Below, piece by piece: positions 40,256 through 48,024 of a stretch of 64,000 nt of DNA. Source of the stretch: Thermopolyspora sp044507605 (GTDB lineage Bacteria; Actinomycetota; Actinomycetes; Streptosporangiales; Streptosporangiaceae). Both the position numbers and the translations under genes were made by a program. Each line of letters starts with the position of its first letter. Position 1 is the first letter of the stretch. Location of the stretch: NCBI GenBank assembly GCA_044507605.1, contig JBIQJI010000013.1, positions 37,223-101,222 on the forward strand. The letters are read 5' to 3'. The notes under the pieces are model-generated. The model saw only the letters and a program-made list of their open reading frames with translations. It searched no databases and had not been told where the DNA came from.

Positions 40256-40441
40256 CGGGCCTTCCTTGTTGGGGCTGCGCGGGTCCGCTCGGCCGGGCGT
40301 CCGGTGAGCGGGGCGGGTGATGTCCTACAGAGCGCCTGGCGGGCGTCGGTGATACATTTCAGGGCCCTCGACGTCTCGTCGGATAAGGTTCATTCGGGTC
40401 TGCTCCCTGCCAGATCGGGCATGTGTGGCAGATCGGGGTGA

Positions 40442-41512
40442 ATGACCGTCGACAAGGGGTGGCTTGTGACGACCGGCCAGATGACGAGGATGAAGGCGGA
40501 GATCGCCGAGCAGCCGGCGGCGCTGCGGGCCACGCTCGACGCCCTGCTGCCCCGGGTGGGAGAGGTGCGGGCGCTCGGCGAGCGCACCCGGCAGTTGCTG
40601 TTCATCGCGCGGGGCACGTCCGACAACGCCGCCGTGTACGGCCGCTACCTGGTCGAGGCGTACGCGGGCCGGTCGGCTGCGCTGGCCGCGCCGTCGATCG
40701 CGACGACGTACCGCCGCAAGCTGGATCTTTCCGGCATGCTCGCCGTGGCCCTGTCGCAGTCGGGGCGCACCGAGGAGATCGTCGAGACGCTCACGTGGGC
40801 CAGGGACTGCGGGGCGGCCACGGTGGCGGTCACCAACGGGGGGCCGACGAGCCCGCTGGCCGAGGCGGCCGATGTCGCCCTGTGCACCGAGGCCGGCGAG
40901 GAGAAGGCCGTGCCGGCCACCAAGACCTACACCACGCAGCTCGCCGCGCTCGCGGTGCTGGCCCTCGGTCTCGGCGCCGAGGTCGACGCCGGCGACCTGC
41001 GCCGGGCGCCCGACGCCGTGGCGAAGCTGATCGAGTCGCCGGGCGACATCGACGCCCTCGTCGAAGGGCTCGCCGGGGTGGCCGGGGTGGTGGTGTCGGG
41101 GCGGGGCATGGCGTTCTCGACGGCCCTGGAGCTCGCGCTGAAGCTCAAGGAGGCGTGCTATCTGCACGCCATGGGCCTGTCGTGGGCGGACCTGCTGCAC
41201 GGCCCGATCGCCGTCGTCGACGAGCGCACCCCCGCGATCGTGGTGGCCGCCGGTTCGGGGCCGACCCTGCCGGGCACGGTCGCGCTGGCCGAGCGGGTGA
41301 CCGGGGCCGGGGCGGCGGCGTACGGCATCGGCGGCGGGCCGCGGCTCGCGGCGGCCTCGACGGCCGCTCTGCACGGCCCCGACCTGCCCGAGTGGGTGGC
41401 GCCGCTTGGACTCATCGTGCCGGGGCAGTTGCTCACCGAGGCGCTGGCGCGCAGGCTGGGTATCGACCCCGATGCCCCACGGGGCCTGCGCAAAGTGACA
41501 CAGACCGAGTGA
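40442..41512 (+). CDS. SIS-domain glucosamine-6-phosphate deaminase/isomerase-like protein (NagB-II/GlmS-C type)
   Basis: The protein has 356 residues; GTG 40466, with AAGGGG before it, is an alternative start. Two SIS domains resemble the isomerase half of GlmS: FIARGTSDNAAVYGRYLVE and LSQSGRTEEIVETL in the first, GRGMAFSTALELALKLKEAC and HGPIAVV in the second. No glutaminase domain is present, so it should act as a glucosamine-6-phosphate deaminase or a related sugar-phosphate isomerase. It precedes ptsH and ptsI and a GH3 hexosaminidase-like gene, which supports amino-sugar catabolism. Confidence 0.85.
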   Translation: MTVDKGWLVTTGQMTRMKAEIAEQPAALRATLDALLPRVGEVRALGERTRQLLFIARGTSDNAAVYGRYLVEAYAGRSAALAAPSIATTYRRKLDLSGMLAVALSQSGRTEEIVETLTWARDCGAATVAVTNGGPTSPLAEAADVALCTEAGEEKAVPATKTYTTQLAALAVLALGLGAEVDAGDLRRAPDAVAKLIESPGDIDALVEGLAGVAGVVVSGRGMAFSTALELALKLKEACYLHAMGLSWADLLHGPIAVVDERTPAIVVAAGSGPTLPGTVALAERVTGAGAAAYGIGGGPRLAAASTAALHGPDLPEWVAPLGLIVPGQLLTEALARRLGIDPDAPRGLRKVTQTE

Positions 41513-41574
41513 TTGCCGGTGGCGGGGCGACCACCGGGAAGGTCACGTGTTGACTGAGCTGCGAAGGAGGACCC

Positions 41575-41835
41575 GTGCCCGAGCGTAAGGTCATCGTGGA
41601 GTCCGAGGTGGGCCTGCACGCCCGGCCGGCGGCGACGTTCGTGCAGGCGGCCGCCGCGGAAGCGGACGTCGACGTCACCGTGGCCAAGCCGGGCGGTCAG
41701 GCGGTGAACGCCAAGAGCATCCTGTCGGTGCTGGCGCTCGACGTGCGGCACGGGGAGAGCATCATCATCAGGGCTGAGGGCAAGGGGGCCGAGGAGATGC
41801 TCGACCGGCTCGCCGCGATCGCGGCCACGCCCTGA
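41575..41835 (+). CDS. ptsH: Phosphocarrier protein HPr
   Basis: HPr passes phosphate from Enzyme I to sugar-specific Enzyme II proteins. It has 86 residues. The active His is H15 in GLHARPA. NAKSILSVLAL carries a Ser (S48) at the place of the regulatory serine of Firmicutes, although actinomycetes often lack the matching kinase. GTG follows AAGGAGG. ptsI starts one base after its stop, so both are made together. Confidence 0.95.
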   Translation: MPERKVIVESEVGLHARPAATFVQAAAAEADVDVTVAKPGGQAVNAKSILSVLALDVRHGESIIIRAEGKGAEEMLDRLAAIAATP

Positions 41836-41836
41836 G

Positions 41837-43576
41837 ATGTGCCCTCGGGCGCGCCCCGGGGCCCGGCTCGGCGGGGCCGGGGTGAGCCCGGGCATGGGCT
41901 ACGGCCCGGTGCGGCGGCTGACCAGGCGGGTCCCCGAGCCGCCGGCCGGTGAGCGGCACGGGGGCGACGCCGCCGCCGAACGGGAGCGGGCACGCGACGC
42001 GCTGGAGCGGGTCGCCGCCGACCTGGGGGAGCGGGGCGCCGCCGCGACGAGCACCGAGGGCGCCGACGTGCTGGCCGCGCAGGCCATGATGGCCCGCGAT
42101 CCGGCCCTGATCGTGATGGCCGAGGAGCTGATCGACGAGGGGCTGACGGCGGCGCGGGCCGTGTACGAGTCGTTCGGGCGGTTCCGGGAGGCGCTGATCC
42201 GGGCCGGCGGCTATCTGGCGGAGCGGGCGGCCGACCTCGACGACGTGCGGGACCGGGTCGTCGCGACGCTCACCGGGCATCCGATCGACGAGGGCCCCGC
42301 CGAGGCGGGGGAGCGGCCGTACGTGCTGGTGGCCCGTGACCTGGCCCCCGCCGACACGGCGACGCTGACGAGGGAGGTCGTGGCGGCGTTCGTGACCGAG
42401 GAGGGCGGGCCGACCAGCCACACGGCGATCCTGGCCCGCGCGATGGGGGTCCCCGCCGTCGTGGCCTGCCCCGGCGCGACCGAGGTGGCCGAGGGCACCC
42501 GGGTGCTGGTCGACGGGTCGCGCGGCGTGGTCCACCTGGAGCCGGAGCAGCACGAGGTGGCGGAGGCACGCCGGCGGATGGCCACGCGCGAGAGGGTGCT
42601 GTCGGCGGCCTGGGGGCCGGGTGCGACCGCCGACGGGCACCGTGTGCCGCTGCTGGCCAACATCGGCTCGCCCGGCGACGTGGCGGCGGCCGTCGAGAAC
42701 GGCGCCGAGGGGGTGGGGCTGTTCCGCACCGAGTTCCTGTTCCTGGACCGGGCCGACGCGCCCGGGGTCGCGGAGCAGGAGGCCGCCTATCGGACGGTGC
42801 TGGCGGCGTTCCCGGGCGGCCGGGTGGTGGTGCGGGTGCTGGACGCCGGCGCCGACAAGCCGCTGGCGTTCCTGCCGTCGTCCGGGCAGGAGCCCAATCC
42901 GGCGCTGGGCCGGCGAGGAGCGCGGGTCTTCCGGGCGTTTCCGGAGATCCTGACCACCCAGCTCACCGCGCTGACCCGCGCGGCCCAGGGTCTGGCGCGG
43001 TCGGCCGACCTGTGGGTCATGGCCCCCATGATCGCCGGCGCCGAGGAGGCCGCCTGGTTCGCGGCCGTCTGCCGTGAGGCCGGTCTGGCCGCCCTGCGCC
43101 CCGGCCACGGCGGCCAGGCCGGCGGCGGCGCCATGATCGGCGTCATGATCGAGATCCCGTCTGCGGCGCTGCGTGCCCGGGAGGTGGCGGCGTTCGCCGA
43201 CTTCCTGTCGATCGGCACCAACGATCTGGCCCAGTACGCGTTCGCCGCCGACCGGCAGCTCGGCTCGCTCACCGCCTACCAGGATCCCTGGCAGCCGGCC
43301 CTGCTCGACCTGGTCGCCATGGTCGGCTCCGCCGGCAGGCCCTGCGGGGTGTGCGGCGAGGCCGCCGCGGACCCCGGGCTGGCCTGTGTCCTGGTCGGCC
43401 TCGGCGTGACCTCCCTGTCCATGGCGGCCCCGGCCATCCCCACCGTGCGGGCCGCCCTGACCGCGCACACGCTCGACCAGTGCCGGGCGGCCGCCGACGC
43501 GGCCCGCGCCGCCCCGACGGCGGCCGAGGCCAGGCGCGCCGCCCGCGCCGCCCTCCCCGGCCTCGCCGTCCTGTGA
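41837..43576 (+). CDS. ptsI: PTS Enzyme I (phosphoenolpyruvate-protein phosphotransferase)
   Basis: Enzyme I takes phosphate from phosphoenolpyruvate and gives it to HPr. It has 579 residues. The N-terminal swivel domain has phospho-His H195 in GGPTSHTAILAR. The PEP-binding TIM barrel has GVGLFRTEFLFL, MIGVMIEIPSAA, FLSIGTNDLAQY and the Cys in PCGVCGEAA. The N-terminus before the HPr-binding helices is short and Gly/Arg-rich. It lies one base after ptsH. No Enzyme II gene is in the window, so substrate permeases are encoded elsewhere. The stop lies inside a 14-bp tandem repeat. Confidence 0.95.
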   Translation: MCPRARPGARLGGAGVSPGMGYGPVRRLTRRVPEPPAGERHGGDAAAERERARDALERVAADLGERGAAATSTEGADVLAAQAMMARDPALIVMAEELIDEGLTAARAVYESFGRFREALIRAGGYLAERAADLDDVRDRVVATLTGHPIDEGPAEAGERPYVLVARDLAPADTATLTREVVAAFVTEEGGPTSHTAILARAMGVPAVVACPGATEVAEGTRVLVDGSRGVVHLEPEQHEVAEARRRMATRERVLSAAWGPGATADGHRVPLLANIGSPGDVAAAVENGAEGVGLFRTEFLFLDRADAPGVAEQEAAYRTVLAAFPGGRVVVRVLDAGADKPLAFLPSSGQEPNPALGRRGARVFRAFPEILTTQLTALTRAAQGLARSADLWVMAPMIAGAEEAAWFAAVCREAGLAALRPGHGGQAGGGAMIGVMIEIPSAALRAREVAAFADFLSIGTNDLAQYAFAADRQLGSLTAYQDPWQPALLDLVAMVGSAGRPCGVCGEAAADPGLACVLVGLGVTSLSMAAPAIPTVRAALTAHTLDQCRAAADAARAAPTAAEARRAARAALPGLAVL

Positions 43577-43620
43577 CCCGTGGCCTGTGACCCGTGGCCT
43601 GTGACCCGTGGCCTGTGACC
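43571..43620 (+). repeat. 14-bp tandem repeat covering the ptsI stop codon
   Basis: The unit CTGTGACCCGTGGC repeats from 43571, 43585 and 43599, with a partial fourth copy from 43613. The first copy contains the ptsI stop (43574-43576). The period is not a multiple of three. No spacer-repeat pattern exists, so it is a simple tandem repeat and not a CRISPR. Confidence 0.85.
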
Positions 43621-43711
43621 GCGGGTCCGGGGAACGCCGGTGGCATGTGATGTGGGACCCGTTGTCGTCGTTGGGGGGGCCGGGAAGAGGCGGAACGGTT
43701 AGCGTGGGGGG

Positions 43712-45091
43712 ATGGCTTCGCGTGCCCGTGTCCTGGCGATCGTGGTTTCGGCGACTCTGCTGGCGATGGTAGGGGGATGCGCCGGGAGGGGGAGCGGCGG
43801 CGTGCGGTCCGCTGCGCAGAGCCCGGCCGGTGAGGCGGCGAAGCCGTCTGCCGGGCCCGCTACGGGATCGCCGTCGGAGGAGCCGGCGCGGACGTTCACG
43901 GTGGCCACGCCGCGGGCCGGGGACGGGAAGACGCCGGGGCCTGCCCATCAGGTGGCGGCGCTGGTGGCGCGGATGAGCGTCGAGGAGAAGGTCGGGCAGC
44001 TGTTCCTGCCCGTGCTGTACGGCTCGCACGCCGGCACGGCGCGCAAGGAGAACACCGCGCAGTTCGGGACGGCCACACCGGCGAAGGTGATCGAGAAGTA
44101 CCGTCCCGGCGGGGTGATCCTGTTTCCGTGGGCGGGCAACGTGTCGAGCGTCGAGCAGGTGATCGACCTGGTCAACGGCATGCAGAAGGCGTCGTCCGGC
44201 GTGCCGCTGCTGGTGGGGGTCGACCAGGAGAACGGCGAGGTCTCGCGGTTATCGCCGCTGATCACGAAGCTGCCCGACGCGCGGACGATCGGCGACACCG
44301 GTGATCCGAAGCTGGCCAGGGCGGCGGCGCGGGTCACCGGAGAGGAGCTGCGGGCCCTCGGCATCAACATGGACTTCGCCCCGGTGGCCGATGTCAACGT
44401 CAACCCGAAGAACCCGGTCATCGGTCGCCGCGCGTACGGCACCACGCCGAAGAAGGTGGCCACGATGGTGTCGGCGGCCGTCGCCGGGTTCCACGACGCG
44501 GGTGTGGCCTCGACCGTGAAGCACTTCCCCGGGCACGGCGACACCGGCGTCGACAGCCACACCGGGCTCCCGATCATCGATCATTCGCCCGAGCAGTGGG
44601 CGAAGCTGGACGCGCCGCCGTTCCGGGCGGCCATCTCCGCCGGGGTCGACGCGGTGATGTCGGCCCATATCGTGATGCCCGAGCTGGACCCGTCAGGCGA
44701 TCCGGCGACGCTGTCCGAGCGCATCCTGACCGGTCTGCTGCGCGAGCGGCTGGGCTTCGACGGGGTGGTGATGACCGACTCGCTGCAGATGAAGGGCGTG
44801 CGCGAGAAGTACGGCGACGGCGAGGTGGCCGTGCGGGCCATCCTGGCGGGCGCCGACATGCTGCTGATGCCGCCCGACTTCACCGAGGCGTACGACGCCG
44901 TGCTGGCGGCGGTGCGGTCGGGCCGCATCTCGCCGGACCGGCTGGACGCGTCGGTGACCCGCATCCTGCGGCTGAAGAAGGCGCGTGGCCTGTTCACCGC
45001 CGCACCGGCCGGCGCGGCGAAGGCGGACGACATCGTGAAGTCGGCCGCCCACCGCAAGGTCGCCGCCCGCATCGCCCGCGCATCCAGGTGA
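43712..45091 (+). CDS. GH3 beta-N-acetylhexosaminidase-like lipoprotein
   Basis: The protein has 459 residues. The signal peptide ends in a lipobox-like VGGC (Cys 23), so it is likely anchored outside. After a Ser/Pro/Ala linker comes a GH3 TIM barrel with VDQENGEVSRL, KHFPGHGDTGVDSH (from residue 270; the loop carrying the His acid/base of NagZ-type enzymes) and VMTDSLQM with nucleophile D356. It should release N-acetylglucosamine from wall fragments or chitin oligomers. With the isomerase and PTS genes just upstream this reads as amino-sugar salvage. Confidence 0.9.
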   Translation: MASRARVLAIVVSATLLAMVGGCAGRGSGGVRSAAQSPAGEAAKPSAGPATGSPSEEPARTFTVATPRAGDGKTPGPAHQVAALVARMSVEEKVGQLFLPVLYGSHAGTARKENTAQFGTATPAKVIEKYRPGGVILFPWAGNVSSVEQVIDLVNGMQKASSGVPLLVGVDQENGEVSRLSPLITKLPDARTIGDTGDPKLARAAARVTGEELRALGINMDFAPVADVNVNPKNPVIGRRAYGTTPKKVATMVSAAVAGFHDAGVASTVKHFPGHGDTGVDSHTGLPIIDHSPEQWAKLDAPPFRAAISAGVDAVMSAHIVMPELDPSGDPATLSERILTGLLRERLGFDGVVMTDSLQMKGVREKYGDGEVAVRAILAGADMLLMPPDFTEAYDAVLAAVRSGRISPDRLDASVTRILRLKKARGLFTAAPAGAAKADDIVKSAAHRKVAARIARASR

Positions 45092-45189
45092 TCTGCCCGG
45101 GCGGGCGGCGGGGTCGATTTGCCGGCTGGGCCAGGCCCGCCGGCGGGGTTAACCTGGCCGGCGAGAGATGTGCCGGGTGAGGAGGGACC

Positions 45190-45843
45190 GTGCTCGAAGG
45201 TGTGCTGATCGACTGGGCCGGTGTGCTCACGACGCGGCCGGCCGAGGCGGTCGCCGCCTGGCTCGCCGCCGACGGCATCGACCCCGCCCACTATCGCGAC
45301 GTGATGGCCGCCTTGGCGCGTCAGGCGTACCGCGGGAACGGCGCCGCCGAGGACAACGTGATCCACGCGCTGGAGCGCGGCGAGCTGCCGGTCGCCGAGT
45401 TCGAGCGGGCGTTCGTGACGCGGCTGGTCGAGATCGCCGGCACCGCGCCGGTGGCCGAGGGCATCCTGACCCGCATGTTCGCGGGGTTCCGGCCGGTGGA
45501 GCCGATGCGGGCCATGCTGCGCGCGGCCAGGGCGGCGGGGCTGCGCACCTGCCTGGTGTCGAACTCGTGGGGCAACGACTATCCGCGCGAGGGGTGGGAC
45601 GAACTGTTCGACGGGGTGGTCATCTCGGGCGAGGTGGGCATGCGCAAGCCCGAGCCGCGCATCTTCCACCACGCGCTCGGCCTGATCGGGCTGCCCGCCG
45701 AGCGGTGTGTCTTCATCGACGACATGGAGCCGAACGTACTCGCCGCCCGGGAGCTCGGCATCTCCGGCATCCATCATCTCGCGGTACCCGATACGCTCGC
45801 CGAGCTGGAAACGCTGCTCGGGCTGTCGTTCGGGTCGGGCTGA
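45190..45843 (+). CDS. HAD-superfamily hydrolase (subfamily IA)
   Basis: The protein has 217 residues; GTG follows GAGGAGGGAC. Motif I is LIDWAGVL with nucleophile D8 but Gly where general phosphatases have the second Asp. Motif II is CLVSNSW, motif III the Lys in MRKPEPRIF and motif IV FIDDMEPN. This pattern resembles the HAD domains of epoxide hydrolases and related phosphatases. The substrate is unknown. It is the first of three HAD genes within 3 kb. Confidence 0.88.
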   Translation: MLEGVLIDWAGVLTTRPAEAVAAWLAADGIDPAHYRDVMAALARQAYRGNGAAEDNVIHALERGELPVAEFERAFVTRLVEIAGTAPVAEGILTRMFAGFRPVEPMRAMLRAARAAGLRTCLVSNSWGNDYPREGWDELFDGVVISGEVGMRKPEPRIFHHALGLIGLPAERCVFIDDMEPNVLAARELGISGIHHLAVPDTLAELETLLGLSFGSG

Positions 45844-45935
45844 TCGGTTCGGCCCGACGGTGGGATGATCGGTGCCCGACCTGCCTACGCCGCCGGTGGC
45901 GATGCCCGGGCGGCGCCGAATCGCAATGAGGAACC

Positions 45936-46442
45936 ATGCGCGTCTACCTACCGTGCACGCTCCCGGCGCTCGCCCGCGTGGCGGCGGCCGGTGAGCTCGG
46001 CCCGGCCCCGCTGATCGGCTACGCGGTGACACCCGCGCTGACCGAGTGGTACGCCTCGGGTGACACCGAGGAGCTGGAGTACGTCGCCCTGACCGAGGCG
46101 GCGCGGGCGTCGCTGCGCATGCTCGCGGCCGATCGGGCCGACGGCGTGCCGGTCCCGCCCCGGCGTGTCGTGATCGCGGCCGACGTGCCTGACAGCGAGG
46201 TACGCAGCGGCCCCGATCTGGACGAACGGGCCAGGGTGCGGTTGCGCGAGCCGGTGCCGCTGGCCGTCGTGGCGTCCGTGCACGTCGACGACGACGATGC
46301 GGCGGCCGACGTGGAGGCGGCGATCGAGGCGCTCCCCGCGGCCGACAAGGGCGACGACGACGCCCGGTTCACGGTCGACGGCGCCGAGGCGCACGAGCTG
46401 ATGTGGTACGCCACCCAGGAGATCTCCGACCTGCTGACCTAG
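45936..46442 (+). CDS. DUF6912-type conserved hypothetical protein
   Basis: The protein has 168 residues, starting RVYLPCTLPALARVAAAGELG, with a later AVTPALTEWYASGDTEELEYVAL. These match a small actinobacterial family of unknown function. There are no membrane helices or catalytic motifs, and the C-terminal third is acidic. It lies between two HAD genes and may be co-transcribed with them. Confidence 0.75.
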   Translation: MRVYLPCTLPALARVAAAGELGPAPLIGYAVTPALTEWYASGDTEELEYVALTEAARASLRMLAADRADGVPVPPRRVVIAADVPDSEVRSGPDLDERARVRLREPVPLAVVASVHVDDDDAAADVEAAIEALPAADKGDDDARFTVDGAEAHELMWYATQEISDLLT

Positions 46443-46501
46443 GCACCGTGCTCGGCGGGACCGCGCCCGGTGGGACCGCGCCGGTTACCCTGGATGCCGA
46501 T

Positions 46502-47158
46502 ATGTTGTTACGCGACGATGCCGGGCCCCACATCGTGTGGGACTGGAACGGCACACTTTTTCATGACATCGATGCCACGGTGGAGGCGACCAACGAGATC
46601 TTCCGCCCCTACGGGCTGCCGCCCCTCGACGCGGAGGCGTTCCGGGAGATCTACACACGGCCCATCTGGGTCGCGTACGAGAAGCTGCTCGGCCGCCCGC
46701 TGGGCGAGGACGAGTGGGCGGCCCTTGACGCCGGCTGGCACGAGCACTACCACCGGCTGATGGCCGCGTGCCGGTTGTCGCTGGGCGCCGAGGAGGTGCT
46801 GGCGGCCTGGGTGCAGGACGGCCGCACCCAGTCGCTGCTGTCGATGTGGCGGCACGAGCGGCTCGTGGGCAAGGTCGGCGAGTTCGGCATCGACCGGCAC
46901 TTCACCCGCGTCGACGGGCTGCGCACCGGGGTGCCGGGCGGCCACAAGGCCGAGCACATGGTGGCGCACGTGGCGGCCATCGGGGTCGACCCGAGCCGCA
47001 TCGTGGTCATCGGCGACAGCGTCGACGACGCCGACTCGGCGCGGCACGTCGGCGCCCGGGCGATCCTCTACACGGGCGGCATGACGCGCCGGTCGGTGCT
47101 CGAGGAGACGGGCTTCCCCGTCGCCGACAGCCTGGCGGAGGCGATCGCGCTCATCTGA
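46502..47158 (+). CDS. HAD-family phosphatase with D-x-N motif I
   Basis: I prefer ATG 46502, giving 218 residues; the frame is open to 46403 inside the previous gene. Motif I is VWDWNGTLF: nucleophile D14 is present but the second Asp is N16. Motif II (SLLSMW), the motif III Lys (GGHKAEHM) and motif IV VIGDSVDDADSA are intact. The helical cap has a phosphoglycolate-phosphatase-like form. The D-to-N change at the acid/base may slow or redirect catalysis. The substrate is unknown. Confidence 0.85.
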   Translation: MLLRDDAGPHIVWDWNGTLFHDIDATVEATNEIFRPYGLPPLDAEAFREIYTRPIWVAYEKLLGRPLGEDEWAALDAGWHEHYHRLMAACRLSLGAEEVLAAWVQDGRTQSLLSMWRHERLVGKVGEFGIDRHFTRVDGLRTGVPGGHKAEHMVAHVAAIGVDPSRIVVIGDSVDDADSARHVGARAILYTGGMTRRSVLEETGFPVADSLAEAIALI

Positions 47159-47307
47159 CCGGACGCGAAGGCGGCCGGACGACCGGCTGGTGAACCTCGC
47201 CCGGAAAACCCGGAAAACGGCCGGGCGGGGCGTCCCCGGGGAGGGCGGGCCGGTCATACCCTGACTCCCGTACCCTGGCTCCAGCCGTACTCGATCCGGA
47301 GGCCGCC

Positions 47308-48024
47308 ATCAACCGCCTCGTGCTCTGGAACGTCGACCTCACGCTGGTCGACCTCACGATCGTCACCCGGGAGGCGTACGCCGAGGCCTTCCGCGAGGTC
47401 ACCGGCCGGCCGCTGGTGAAGCTCGCGCCGGCGCGGGGCCGGCCCGACTCCGAGGTCATCTTCGAGACGCTGGCCGTCAACGGGGTGCCGGCCAGCGACG
47501 ATCACCTTCCGGTGTTCATCGACGCGCTGAGCAGGGCGTTCGCCGCGCGGCGCGACCGGCTGGCGGTGCGGGGCCGCGTGCTGCCCGGCGCGAAGGAGGC
47601 GCTGGCGGCGGTGGCGCGGCTCGACGGCGTCGTGCAGTCGGTGCTGACCGGCACGATCAGGGCCAACGCCGTGCTCGCGCTGCGCGAGCTCGGCCTCGAC
47701 GGGCACCTCGACGTCGAGGTCGGCGGGTACGGCGAGGAGGTCTACCCCAAGGCGACCCTGCTGCAGGTGGCGCAGGGCCGGGCCAAGGCCCGGTACGGCA
47801 CGCCGTTCGGCGTCGGCACCACGGTGCTCGTCGGCGATTCCACGCGGGACGTGCAGGCGGCGCGCATCGGCGGCGCCGCGATGATCGCGGTGACGTCGGG
47901 CCGGTCGACGGCGGCGGAACTGACCGAGGCGGGCGCCGACATCGTGCTGCCCGACCTCACGAACGCGTCGGAGGTGGTCGCGGCGGTGGCCCGCCTTACC
48001 ACGCCGGCGGCGCAGGCGGGATGA
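47308..48024 (+). CDS. HAD-like protein with N-x-D motif I; probable ATC start
   Basis: The protein has 238 residues from ATC 47308, or 234 from GTG 47320. GGAGG at 47298-47302 stands 5 bases before ATC but 17 before GTG. The ATC start also keeps the first beta strand (NRLVLW) whole. Motif I reads WNVDLTLVD: the nucleophilic Asp is replaced by N8 while the second Asp, D10, stays. Motif II (VLTGT), motif III Lys (YPKATLL) and motif IV (LVGDSTRDVQAAR) remain. It is probably not an ordinary phosphatase. The end overlaps the acetoacetyl-CoA synthetase start (ATGA). Confidence 0.78.
   Translation: MNRLVLWNVDLTLVDLTIVTREAYAEAFREVTGRPLVKLAPARGRPDSEVIFETLAVNGVPASDDHLPVFIDALSRAFAARRDRLAVRGRVLPGAKEALAAVARLDGVVQSVLTGTIRANAVLALRELGLDGHLDVEVGGYGEEVYPKATLLQVAQGRAKARYGTPFGVGTTVLVGDSTRDVQAARIGGAAMIAVTSGRSTAAELTEAGADIVLPDLTNASEVVAAVARLTTPAAQAG

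Noticed and set aside
43571..43620. CRISPR array
   Set aside because: The repeats are head-to-tail with no spacers, and no cas genes are present anywhere in the window.
41768..44029. Very long minus-strand open frame across ptsH-ptsI
   Set aside because: Its translation is rich in Arg, Gly, His and Val with no family features; it mirrors codon-position bias of the real genes. The same applies to long antisense frames over secA, glutamate dehydrogenase and the 60.3-63.4 kb region.
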